A stretch of 64,000 bases of DNA from Papilionanthe hookeriana x Papilionanthe teres (Eukaryota; Streptophyta; Magnoliopsida; Asparagales; Orchidaceae): assembly GCA_022702705.1 (NCBI GenBank), contig CM040421.1:63424197-63488196 (forward strand). Reading direction: 5' to 3'. The notes under the pieces are model-generated. The model ran no database searches. It saw nothing but the letters and a program-made list of their open reading frames with translations, and was not told the DNA's origin. Both the position numbers and the translations under genes were made by a program. The stretch's first letter is position 1. Each line of letters begins with the position of its first letter. Below, in pieces: positions 1 through 11,079 of the stretch.

Positions 1-179
1 TAAAAGGTTTGGTTTAGGATGGACTTAATTAAATTTTAAACCTTCTTTAAATAGGATTTAAAGGTTAATCAAGCCTAATAAATTAGACTTAATTAGAATT
101 ATCGACCATTCAAATCCATTTTAGGTAAGGTTTAAGTCTTAATCAAGTCTATTTAGTCGGACCTAGATTTAGGATTGTC

Positions 180-1760
180 TTAAGTTCATTAGGGGTTGAA
201 CTCAAGTTCAGTTTGATTTAAGTCTAATGTAGGTTAGACTTAACTTTGGTTTGGGTTGAATTCAGGTTCAATGTGGATTGGACCTAAGATTTAGATTAAC
301 TTGAGTTCAAGTTGAATTCAAGTTAGGTCATGTTTGAGTTTAAGTTAGGTTCAATATGGATTAGACCTAAGATTTAGATTAACTTGAGTTCAAGTTGGAT
401 TGAATTCAAGTTAGGTCATGTTTGAGTTTAAGTTAGGTTCAATGTGGATTGAACCTAAGATTTGGGTTAACTTGAGTTCAAGTTGGATCGAACTCAAGTT
501 GGGTTATGTTTGAGTTAGGTTCAATGTGGATTGAACCTAAAGTTTAGGTTAACTTGAGTTTATGTTGGGTCGGGTTTAGGTTAGGATCAATGTGGGTCGA
601 ACCTGAGGTTTAGGTTAACTTGAGTTCAAGTTAGGTTGGACTCAAGTTAGGTTAGGTTTAGGTTAGGTTCAATATAGGTCGAACCTAAGGTTTAGGTTAA
701 CTCGAGTTCAAGTTAGGTTGGACTCAAGTTAGGTCGAGTTTAGGTTAGGTTCAATGTGGGTTGAACCTAAGGTTTAGGTTAACTTGAGTTTAGGTTGGAC
801 TCAAGTTAGGTAGGTTTAGGTTAGGTTCAATGTGGGTTGAACCTAAGGTTTAGGTTAACCTGAGTTCAAGTTAGGTTGGACTCAAGTTAAGTTATGTTTG
901 GCTAAGTTTGGTTTAACTTAAGTCTAATATGGGTTAGACTTAAGTTTGGTTTGATTTTGACTTAGGTTCATGTCAGGTTGAACCTAAGTTTGGTTTGACT
1001 TAAGTCTAATGTAGGTTAGACTTAAGTTAGGTTTAGGTTTAATTTAGGTTCAATGTGGGTTGAACCTAAGTTTGGTTTGACTTAAGTCTAATGTAGATTA
1101 GACTTAAGTTAGGTTTAAGTTTAATTTAGGCTCAATGTGGGTTGAACCTAAGTTTGGTTTGACTTAAGTCTAATGTAGATTAGACTTAAGTTAGGTTTAA
1201 GTTTAATTTAGATTCAATGTGGGTTGAACCTAAGTTTGGTATGACTTAAGTCTAATTTTGATTAGACTTAAGTTAGGTTTAAGTTTAATTTAGGTTCAAT
1301 GTGGGTTGAACCTAAGTTTGGTTTGACTTAAGTCTAATATGGGCTAGACTTCGAGTTGGTTTAGGTTAGACTTAAGTTCATATCGGGTTGAACCTAAGGT
1401 TTGATGTTTGACTTAAGTTCAATTTGGGGTTTAACCTAAGTATAGGTTGAACTTGGGTTCATGTGTGTGTTGAACTTAAGTATGATTTGACTTAAGTTTA
1501 ATGTAGGTTAGACTTAAGTTAGGTTTAAGTTTAACTTAGGTTCATGTCAGGTTGAGCCTATGTTTGGTTTGGCTTAAGTCTAATGTAGATTAGACTTAAG
1601 TTAGGTTTAAGTTTAATTTAGATTCATGTCAGGTTGAGCCTAAGTTTGGTTTGACTTAAGTCTAATGTAGATTAGACTTAAGTTAGGTTTAAGTTTAATT
1701 TAGGTTCATGTCAGGTTGAGCCTAAGTTTAGTTTGAATTAAGTCTAATGTGGGTTAGACT
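180..1760. repeat. Degenerate minisatellite, 76-82 bp period
   Basis: Tandem units built from words such as GGTTGAACCTAAG, GACTTAAGTCTAATG and TTGAGTTCAAG. In 180-900 the spacing of 'TTCAATGTGGG' is about 76-82 bp. In 998-1330 'GACTTAAGTCTAAT' recurs at 998, 1079, 1161, 1243 and 1325, an 81-82 bp period. Many words are short inverted repeats. No coding frame persists. Confidence 0.85.
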
Positions 1761-1849
1761 TAAGTTCGGTTTAGGTTTGTTTGATTAAGTCTTATTTAAG
1801 ACTTAATAGTTTAATTAGGTCTAATAAATTAGACTTAATCGAGGTTTAT

Positions 1850-2815
1850 GTTGATTAAACCTTAGTTAGTTAAAGTTTAATAGTTTAATTAGGTCTAAGG
1901 GTTAGACCTAATTAGGGTTTAAGGTTGATTAAACCTTAGTTAGTTAAGGCTTAATGGTTTAATTAGGTCTAAGGGTTAGACCTAATTAGGGTTTGAGCTT
2001 GATTAAACCTTAGTTAGTTAAGGCTTAATGGTTTAATTAGGTCCAAGGGTTAGACCTAATTAGTGGTTTGAGTTTGATTAAACCTTAGTTAGTTAAGGCT
2101 TAATGGTTTAATTGAGTCTACATGGTTGACCTAATTAGGGTTTAGGTATGATTAAACCTTAGTTAGTTAAGGTCTAATGGTTTAATTAGGTCTAAGGGTT
2201 AGACCTAATTAGGGTTTGAGTTTGATTAAACCTTAGTTAGTTAAGGCTTAATGGTTTAATTAGGTCTAAGGGTTAGACCTAATTAGGGTTTGAGTTTGAT
2301 TAAACCTTAGTTAGTTAAGGCTTAATGGTTTAATTAGGTCTAAGGGTTAGACCTAATTAGGGTTTAGGTATGATTAAACCTTAGTTAGTTAAGGTCTAAT
2401 GGTTCAATTAGGTCTAAGGGTTAGACCCAATTAGGGTTTAGGTTTGATTAGACCTTAGTTAGTTAAGGTCTAAGGGTTAGACCTAATTAGGGTTTGAGTT
2501 TGATTAAACCTTAGTTAGTTAAGGCTTAATGGTTTAATTAGGTCTAAGGGTTAGACCTAATTAGGGTTTAGGTATGATTAAACCTTAGTTAGTTAAGGTC
2601 TAATGGTTTAATTAGGTCTAAGGGTTAGACCTAATTAGGGTTTGAGTTTGATTAAACCTTAGTTAGTTAAGGCTTAATGGTTTAATTTGGTCTAAGGGCT
2701 AATTAGGGTTTGAGTTTGATTAAACCTTAGTTAGTTAAGGCTTAATGGTTTAATTAGGTCTAAGGGTTACACCTAATTAGGGTTTAGGTATGATTAAACC
2801 TTAGTTAGTTAAGGC
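1850..2815. repeat. 74-bp minisatellite with a telo-box in most units
   Basis: 'GATTAAACC' recurs at 1927, 2001, 2076, 2150, 2224, 2298 and 2372, a 74-75 bp period, continuing to about 2815. Most units hold TTAGGGTTT, the reverse complement of the plant telo-box AAACCCTAA. Some hold TTAGGGTTTAGG, nearly two telomere-like units. The array ends where LTR-like sequence begins. Confidence 0.9.
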
Positions 2816-3584
2816 TTTCCAGAGGTATTTTTATTTTATTTTTAGGACCTCTGGTTAAAAAGATATGAATTTTTGAAGTTTAAGGGATTAAAAAGAAATT
2901 TTTCTTTTTTTTTTATTTTTGCGCCGCCAAAGCCCCCCGGGGACGACGTGTCTCCTCGGCGTCGTCGAAAGAGCGGGAGGATCCCATGCAACGGCCGGAC
3001 AGCAGACACCGTGCGCGCGGATCAGCGCCGTCCATCCTAAAGGCGCAGGATCGGACGGCTGAGAAAATTTGTGGTTTAATTCCGAAAATTCCGAAACCCT
3101 TAAACTTCAAATGTTAATATCTCACTCATTTCTTGACGAAATTGAGTGATTTTTTTTTAAGATGCTCATCTGGATGAGAGGTATCTATCCATACGGTGAT
3201 GATACACTTTTGAGCTAAGATATAGCACATGATTTATCAAAAACATGATTTATTTTGCAAAGATAAAATTCATACCTCGCCACAAGCAAATCAAGCTAGA
3301 TCGGACTTTATGGTTGCCTTCTAGGACCCCAATGGAAGATAGTTTATGCAGCAATTTGTTCCGTAAGTCGAGCTTGGGAGGAATTTGAAAGAGATGCCTA
3401 ATTTGGGCTGTTTTTGAAAATTGATCAAATTGGCTCAAATGGGCTAAAACTAAGGCTTGGAATTGATCCTAAAAGATTGTGGAAGCTCTTACGAAGAAGT
3501 TTTGTGTTGGGAGCAAGAGGGCTTGAGCGACCTATGGACCTCCCTAAATATTTTTCTCCTCTTTGCTAGTTTGGCCATGGGGTC

Positions 3585-3592
3585 TATTTATA
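3585..3592 (-). promoter_or_regulatory. TATA box of the Ogre-like LTR
   Basis: On the minus strand TATAAATA lies in a GC-richer setting (CTTGCTATAAATAGACCCC). Its position matches CTATTTAAAC in the two Ogre-2 LTRs, which is also preceded by the conserved TTTGGCC word on the plus strand. This fixes the U3 of this LTR as about 3593-5920. Confidence 0.6.
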
Positions 3593-4514
3593 GCAAGGGG
3601 ATGGTGTTGGCTTGGCTTTGGCTGTTCTAGACGATTACTTACCTCCTCTATTAGCTGATTGGGTGATCAATTAGCTGGAGATAGGCTTGGATGCTTCTCC
3701 CTAAGTTTGTCATGATGAATTTCATCTCTTTGTCTCTTGTCCATTGACCATTGTGGGAGGTTACTTGTGAGCTATTGTTTCACTTGCTAATGAGCTAACA
3801 CCTCACTTCTTAGGCTTAGCAAATGGTGACACATATGCTTAGCCTTCATCATTACCATTAACCATGGTAAGGGGGGTTTCATGTGTAGTTTTCCTCCCAT
3901 TGGGTGGCTTGGGAGGTGGAGAAAATGGCCTTGTGTTGGCCAGCCACTTCATGGAGAGAATGTGTTTAGAGTGAAGGAGGTGGTGACACCTCATCCCATG
4001 CATAACCATGGATGTTAAGCCATGGGTAATGGGCCTTAAGATGGGCTTAATTAAGTGTTAAATAAGCCTTTAAGATGGTTTAGCCCAATTAAATATGAAG
4101 AGGCTAAAGATGATTTCATTTCTTCTTTAATTCCCATTTTAATTAATTATTTTATTAACTAAAATTGGTGGAAATTATTTTATTAATCAATTTATTAATT
4201 GAAAATATTTTCAAATTAATTAATTGATTATTTTTGTCATTTTTTTTATTTTATGATTTTAATTTTCATTTTAATTATGTCATTTAATTAAAATTTTGAA
4301 AATTAAATCATTAATCATTTTAATAAATCAAAATAATTCGAAATTAATTATTTGATTAATTTTGTTATTTTTATTTTATTTTTATCTATTTTAATCAAAA
4401 TAGATAGGTGTCGATCAATTTTGACTTGGGTTGACCTAAGTCACCCAAATTGATCAAATTGATTTTAAGATGTCCAATTCTTGTGATTTTGTCATTGTGG
4501 TGTTTTAAATGTGT

Positions 4515-5895
4515 CGATGGGTGAAAAGGTCGATTTATGGGTCAACAGGATCGGTCATTGGGTCTGGTCCGACTCAATTTGACCAAAGTTGACTTTTGGG
4601 TCAAAAGGTCGATCAATGGGGTCAACAGTGGTAGTCATTAGGTCCGGTTCGACCAATTCGACCAAAGTTGACTTTTTAGGTCAAAAGGTCGACTGCATGG
4701 GGTCAACAGGTAGGTCATTAGGTCCGGTTCGACCAATTTGACTAAAGTTGACTTTTAAGATCAAAAGGTTGACCTATGGGGTCAACGATGCAGTCACTGT
4801 GTCCGGTTTGACCAATTTGACCAATGTCGACTTTTTAGGTCATGGGGTCGACCTATGGGGTTAACGGTGGCAGGTCATTGTGTCCGGTTTGACCAGCTTG
4901 ACCAAAGTTGACTTTTTAGGTTAAAAGAGTGACCTATGGGGTCACATAGTGTAGTCACTAGGTCCGGTTCGACCCGCTCGACCAAAGTCGACTTTTTAGG
5001 TCAAAATGTTGACTTATGGGGTCAACGTAGTAGCAGTCACTAGGTCTGGTTTGACCAATTTGACCAATGTTGACTTTTTAGGTCATAGGGTTGACCTATG
5101 GGGTCAACAGGGTAGGTCATTAAGTCTGGTTTGACCAATTTGACCAAAGTTAACTTTTTAGGTCATAAGATTGACCTATGGGGTCAACGGTGGTAGTCAT
5201 TAGGTCCGGTTCGACCAATTTGACCAATGTTGACTTTTTAGGTCATAGGGTTGACCTATGGGGTCAACTGTGGTAGTCACTAGGTCCGGTTCGACCATTT
5301 TGACCAAAGTTCCCTTTTAGGTCAAAATGTTGACCTATGGGGTCAACAGTGGTAGTCATTAGGTCCGGTTCTGACTCAGCTTAACCAAAGTTGACTTTTT
5401 AGGTCAAAAGGTTGACCGATGGGGTCAACAGTGTAGTTCATTAGATCTGGTTTGACCAATTTGACCAAGGTTGACTTTTTAGGTCAAAAGGTTGACCTAT
5501 GGGGTCAACAGGGTAGGTCACTATGTCTGGTTTGACCAGTTTGACCAAAGTTGACTTTTTAGGTCAAAAGGGTGACCTATAGGGTCAACAATATAGGTCA
5601 CTAGGTCTGGTTTGACCAATTTGACCAATGTTGACTTTTTAGGTCAAAAGGGTGACCTATGGGGTCAACAGTGTAGGTGATTAGGTCTGGTTTGACCATT
5701 TTGACCAATGTTGACTTTTTAGGTCAAAAGGGTGACCTATGGGGTCAACAGGGTTGGTCATTAGGTCTGGTTTGACAAGTTTGACCAATGTTGACTTTTT
5801 AGGTCAAAAGGTTGACCTATGGGGTCAACAGGGTTGGTCATTAGGTCTGGTTTGACCAATTTGACCAAAGTTGACTTTTTAGGTCATAAGGTATT
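4515..5895. repeat. 80-bp minisatellite dense in TTGACC/TTGACT
   Basis: 'TTGACTTTTT' recurs at 5471, 5551, 5631, 5711, 5791 and 5871, an exact 80-bp period; earlier units are a little more diverged. About 17 units are present. Each holds roughly four to six TTGAC(C/T) or reverse-complement (A/G)GTCAA words, the core of the plant W-box. The array lies in the inferred U3, upstream of the minus-strand TATA box at 3585-3592. Confidence 0.9.
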
Positions 5896-5920
5896 GACCC
5901 ATTGTAAAATGAGGTCAACA

Positions 5921-6125
5921 GACATCTCTTTTTTTACTGTTTTCTATCTTATTAGCCCTTATTTTCTTCAATTTTTTTTTTACTATTTGAGGATTATTTT
6001 ACAGAATCCAAAGAAATAAGATTTATTGAAGAGATGACAATATTATAGATAAACAGAGTGGCGACTCCAAAATGACATCAACATCGACATGGAGAAGATC
6101 TCAGACACGGCTTCGAACGCCGACA
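5921..6125. other. Junction with polypurine-like tract and orphan primer-site fragment
   Basis: 5921-5936 reads AAAAAAAGAGATGTC on the minus strand, a plausible polypurine tract for the LTR that ends at 5920. At 6059-6068 the plus strand has TGGCGACTCC, the first ten bases of the tRNA-Arg-type primer site seen intact in Ogre-2, but the next bases do not match. A short open stretch from ATG 6089 runs into the LTR fragment and is not a recognised gene. This looks like a join between inverted Ogre pieces. Confidence 0.35.
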
Positions 6126-7583
6126 CCAGGTATGCTTTTATTTTATTGCACAGCAATCTACTTTCATTTAGTTTCTTGTACCGTTTCTGTTTACGAAATT
6201 ACATGTCAAACAACAAGGTTACCCTGCATGTCAAAACCAAAACATTTATGAAAGCCACAAAACTGAAACCAAAATTAAAACTAAAAAAAACAAAGATAAA
6301 ATTCAACGCCACAAAAAAATAAAATATAAGACAACTCAAAGTTGAATCACAAACAAAACAAAATTCACAAGTGAAACTAAATTAAAACTTCTATTTGGAT
6401 GATCAGAAATCCCTTGGACGAGGCAATCTACGACTTCTAATGAGATTTCCCACGGTATGAATGAAAGTACTAAATTTATTTAGTTGAATTTAGTAAATTC
6501 ATCTAAACTATGTGGATCCAAAGAAAATGGTGGTACCAGAATGTGGGATCCGTGGGATCCTAACTGGTGTTGCCATAATCAACTTAAATATTCCCCTCAT
6601 AAAGACATTAAGACATCTCAATTTAAACACTTCTAAAACACAACACTTCTCTGATCTCCTACATTTGACATTTCTAAAACTAAACGTGCGACAATGAGGT
6701 GCTTGGAGCATGCATAGTGGACAGCACGACCATCTTCAACAGTAAAATTCCTTAGAAGTAAATAACAAGTCATATGACTTCGAGGTAGTCTGCCTAGTGC
6801 AGCATAAATCCTCAACTTATCTTTTTAGACCTTTGCATAGCCGTGTTGTGCAATAGAAGCTCTAACTCAACTTATGGTTTTGAGGTTGTCATGCGATATG
6901 ACATAAATCCTCATATCTTTTAGGTTATTCACATGATCGATATCAAGTGAACGTAAGCCCTAAATAATAAAATTGGCAGGATGAAACATTAAACAATTAT
7001 CTCAAATCGAAGCTAAACAATAGGATAGTTTGGGAAATCACCAAGATTCTTCTCGGAGCTGCATAGCCTTCTCTTCATTTGGATTCTTATAACAATTGTC
7101 CCAAACTTGAGCCACCCACCTATTGGATTTTCTATTACCACAATTTTTTGAAGATCCTACCTTTTGGAAGTCATGAATACAATATTTCCTGATAAAAATC
7201 AAGAGCTTTCTTAGGTGACCTCGACTATCATAGAAGTAATTAACTATAGGGATTATTATAAAAATCTTAAAGACCTCGGATTAATATAAACCCTATCTAA
7301 TTGCTTTAGATTAGATAAGGGAAGTTTTTGGTCAACATAATTGGTTCGCAGACCAAACGAATGTCATAAATCTTTAGTTTATTTAATCGAGCCTTATTAG
7401 TAAGCAATGTGTCTACTCTTCAGGGTAGATGCACGGCTGGCAACGAAGTGCTTAATTATTTAAACTATTGCATACATGGATCGCCTTGATTTCATATTTT
7501 CATATTAAAAAAATAATATTTTCTCGAATTATATATATAAATTAAATTAAAACCCCTAAATCAAAATCTTTATTATTTTAATG

Positions 7584-7637
<54 letters not shown>

Positions 7638-7662
7638 TTGAAAAAACCTACCTAACTGGCAA
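6126..7662 (+). mobile_element. Plus-oriented Ogre LTR fragment (3' part)
   Basis: This segment is the reverse complement of the left LTR of Ogre-1 from about 12310 down to 11090. Shared blocks include CCAGGTATGCTTTTATTTTA at 6124, the GTGGGATC region near 6540, and CGCAGACCAAACG near 7350. Past 7383 it continues like the Ogre-2 LTR, through an AT-rich part and a (TA)n tract. The best 3' end is GGCA at 7662. No primer site follows, so it is truncated. Small open frames inside are chance. Confidence 0.65.
7588..7629. repeat. (TA)n microsatellite
   Basis: Uninterrupted TA dinucleotide run in the AT-rich end of the LTR fragment. Confidence 0.95.
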
Positions 7663-7794
7663 GCAAAATATTCACTACTAAAGAGAAAATTGTTAGCTTC
7701 TTACATATGGGAGACCCAAGGTATCTCCATGTATCAAAATAGAAAGTGGAGTGGGAGGGATAACATCAACATTGATAGATTCATTACACCATCG

Positions 7795-8855
7795 CTGTGA
7801 GGCTAGCCAGTGAGCAGGGGCATTGCCTTCCCTAGCTATAAATACAAATTCCACTACCATGCCTTCTTTGAAACTGCCATTCTATTCATCCATCTACTGA
7901 TATGCCAAGGAGCAGGCTCAGACTTGTTGAGAAACCTGATGCAGCAACTGGAATCAGATTCTACCTGAAGATAGCTAATCTTACATAAGTGTGCAATCCT
8001 GATAGCCCAAAAGATGGCAATCATCTATGCTTCCAAAGCATCAAAGGCAAAAGTAGGTGACTGAAAGTAAATTAAGCATTTCCCATGTCAGTCTCTGAAA
8101 AACCCACCAATTCTAGCATGTATCTGATGAAAGCTTCCACCTGTATTTACTTTTACCCAATAAATAGGAGGGGGTGTCCATCCAATGACTAATGGTTTCC
8201 TTCTAGGGGCCAGCTGACCCACCCTACAAATATCCATGAGGTTGTGAAATTTGATGAGTTTCTGATTATAGGTTAGACATTGGGCAGCCACCTGTAAAGA
8301 GGAGGAAGGTCTCTCATCAAACTTTGCCTTGTTCTTTCTCATCCAGATAAACCAAGCCACCAAGCAAGGTACCACCATGAGTTTAACCTTATCCCAATCC
8401 ACCCAGCAAGTAAACAAGTGAAGCCAACTCAAATTCAGAGTGTCTAGAGTAAGCCTGCTGATGAGATCTTTCCAAACAGCCTGAGAGAAGGAGCATTTAA
8501 AAAATAAATGGTTCACAGATTCCTCAGCTTGAAAACACAGCTGGCAGCAAGAAGGTCCCTTTAAGCCTTTAAGCTTGAGGTTGTCATCTGTGGGTATGAG
8601 TATGTGCCTTACTCTCTAACAGAAAAGTGACATGGAGGGGGACAGCAATTTACCCCAAAATTCGGTCCCCCATTGAATCTGGTCCCAAGTGAAAAATTTG
8701 TGATAGATAAATGAAGATATCTTTTCAGAATTTTTATTCCTGGTGATCAGTTTGTATTTCTGTTCAGGCTGGATCTTAGTAAGCATAACCTGCTGTAATT
8801 GATCAGGTGCTAACAAGGCGCTCAGGAGCCTGCAATTCCATCGATTTTCACACAA
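7795..8855 (-). pseudogene. LINE (non-LTR) zinc-binding and RNase H end, decayed
   Basis: This is the C-terminal part of a plant LINE ORF2. Read on the minus strand, one frame holds the reverse-transcriptase zinc-binding region, with C-x2-C (CQLCFQ) followed by HLFFKC. A linker ending W-x-PP-x3-WVKVNT comes next, followed by the start of RNase H. The first catalytic Asp of RNase H (normally in a DGS context) is Gly here (NTGGS). Further on EA..A, a VESDS segment and REGNAPAHWLA mark the rest of the domain. Stops interrupt it near 8615, 8086, 8030 and 7880. The reverse transcriptase itself is not visible; the upstream side meets a (TA)n tract. It is dead. The tail and any target duplication could not be found. 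Confidence 0.85.
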
Positions 8856-8922
8856 CTATTAGACAAGATAGTAGAGGGAGTGGTCGAGAGTTTTTCACCT
8901 TCCTGCACTCCATCGATCAAGC

Positions 8923-8923
<1 letters not shown>

Positions 8924-9001
<78 letters not shown>
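8924..9001. repeat. (TA)n microsatellite
   Basis: About 78 bp of uninterrupted TA at the 5' side of the LINE remnant. The Ile-Tyr open frames across it are artefacts. Confidence 0.95.
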
Positions 9002-9003
<2 letters not shown>

Positions 9004-11079
9004 GACTTTACGTTTCTCATTCAATTTGATACCTTTTCAAATTATTTTAGAAGTAAATTTCAAGCCAAAATAAATATATATATTTTATATATCACCTCTC
9101 TTAGTGTGCATTTGTTTCTATTACAGTTGTAGAAAACTAGTTTTAGAAGTCTTCGTTGAAATTATATTGTTTAGAAAATGTGGTTTCAGAAGTTATTATT
9201 CTGTTTGAAAATTAGAGTTCTGTAAACACTGTTTGTTGACATAATGACCATAATGCTCTTAGTATAGAAACACATTTTTTCTTAAACTGTTTGGAAATCA
9301 CATTTTTGAAAGTTTGGTCTGCAGGCAAAAACATTCACAATTTATCATATTTATTTGATACATAACAACATAATAGTGCAAATATATGTCGACATTGACT
9401 AAATCATAAGAAATCATGATGTTATACCTTCCAACATTAATACAATAAGTAAAAATTATGGTACATCAAATGGTTCAGCAAAAGAAAATTTACTTACAAG
9501 ATAGAATCCTAATGCAGTACAGTTTGTTGTCCAGAATACATGCATATAATCAGAACATATGCAACGTGAATAAGAACAAAAGAATTTCTAAAATCAAAAA
9601 ATTGAATAGAACTAAAGTCCTCAAAAGGAACTTCAAGTCTCTAGCATCATTATTCACCTTGTCATAAAGTGCATATATCCTCTCGTCAGATTGCTCCTGT
9701 GGTGTATCTGTAAGTTCATTAACCTATTGGAAGAATTCAGAATTTCTATTTGTTACTTCTTTAAACACTTATAAATTTTCATCCTAAATTATCTCCTTTC
9801 TGAGCGATGAAAATGATGCAGAATAGATACAATCACAGAAAATCGATCGATGTTTGCTCCCCCTAGCACCTGTTAAAGTTCTTAAGCTCATTTTTGATAG
9901 AACAATCCTATACAAAGATGATTAGCACACAAATAATGAATCTAGTTGCATATATAAAAAAAAAAATTGACCCTTAATGATCGGATCTTGGTTGTTAGTA
10001 GACCTTAAATGCATATAATGATGGCCATCCACAAGAGCCCCTGGGTAAGATGACTCATCATAACCGAAGAAACTTAAAACATGGAAAGCAACAGAGGAAT
10101 ACATTTCTAATAAAACCAAAATAACTACGAAAGAAAGCACGAAAGTAAACAATACCGATAACAGGGCTTCAATAACAAGGAAGCACTAGAAGATACTCAA
10201 AATAAAAAATATATTGACTTCATTAAAATACTTTCCAAATACTATAATTATTTTAGCACCAAAAATATTTACAATAATAATTAAATTTTAATGCAATAGT
10301 TGGAGAGCATTATAGCTCAACTAACAACCGGCCAGAATGGAAAAATCAGTAGAAATATGAAAAATTCAACAAAGCCAAAATAATATGGAACACAATTGAT
10401 ATAAAGCCCCTAATATTAGATCTTGAACTTGTAAAATATACCCAAGATGTCAAAAATAACATAACTGCAAATAATACACACCATAGGTGCAAACACTTGT
10501 CGGCCACCTAATTACAAGGAGAACCACAATTCAAGTAGTAGTTCAAATAGCAGGACCGAATAACAATAAGACCGACCAATAACAAGACAAAAAAATATAG
10601 CTCTAAATATGTAGTTCAAATAACAAGACCAAACAATACAGTTATAGGAAGAACCACAATAAAAAAATTTTCATTAAATCAATTGTTAACCATTATTAAT
10701 AAGAAAACAGTTGCGTGGGTCTTTTTATATTCAAGCATTGCAAATAAAACCTGAAACGACCACATTGCAAATAGATTGTGATGTATAACTAGAAAAGTTC
10801 AAAGAAAACCACCAAAAAAACCATTGGTCATAAAATTGTCATAATTCCAGATGCTCAATAGTGAATGTGACACCCTACATATACCCTCATTTCCAAAGAG
10901 ATGTCATAGATAAGTTAATACAAGAAATTTGCTCAAACGACGTTATTAGAGAAAGCAAGAGTCCATTTTTTTAGTCCATTCAGAATTCACGATGGCTATT
11001 ATAAAGGATTGTAGGGATTGCCACCAATTTATGCCAAAAATGAGGAAATGATCCTCCTTTGAAGAATACATACATGTCT
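9002..11079. other. Unassigned AT-rich DNA, possible worn exon-like scraps
   Basis: No repeat family or complete gene was recognised. Two minus-strand stretches look slightly protein-like: 10152-9922 (76 codons, hydrophobic start, then SYPGALVDGHHYMHL) and 9720-9600 (QEQSDERIYALYDKVNND). Neither has clear splice borders or a family I recognise. The outer end of the Ogre-1 left LTR probably lies in the last 250 bp; TGACACCCTACAT at 10868 is a candidate terminus but is unproven. Confidence 0.3.

Larger units (their letters stand above)
1..5920 (-). mobile_element. Ogre-like LTR (minus), enlarged by minisatellites
   Basis: The stretch 2816-3620 lines up by eye with the LTR bodies of the two Ogre elements in the window. 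It shares the GC-rich block (2920-3060), the '..CTAAGATCTC..' and 'CATCCATA.GG' words, and a TATA box on the minus strand. The end at 5911-5920 (GAGGTCAACA) equals the LTR terminus of Ogre-1 and Ogre-2; on the minus strand it reads TGTTGACCTC. The next bases (5921-5936) are purine-rich on the minus strand, as a polypurine tract would be. I infer a 3' LTR of a minus element whose left end lies outside the window. Its U3 is about 2.3 kb, against about 0.3 kb in Ogre-2, because of the 80-bp array. It could also be a diverged sister family. Confidence 0.55.

Noticed and set aside
1850..2815. Interstitial telomere tract
   Set aside because: The telomere-like word occurs once or less than twice per 74-bp unit; there is no TTTAGGG tandem run.
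180..5895. Regular spaced repeats considered as CRISPR arrays
   Set aside because: The units are tandem with no unique spacers, the setting is plant nuclear DNA, and no cas genes are present.
5819..6019. Plus-strand 66-codon open frame
   Set aside because: Starts in the 80-bp minisatellite and crosses the LTR border; no family features.
8807..9073. Plus-strand open frame with long Ile-Tyr run
   Set aside because: Translation of a (TA)n microsatellite next to a LINE remnant on the other strand.
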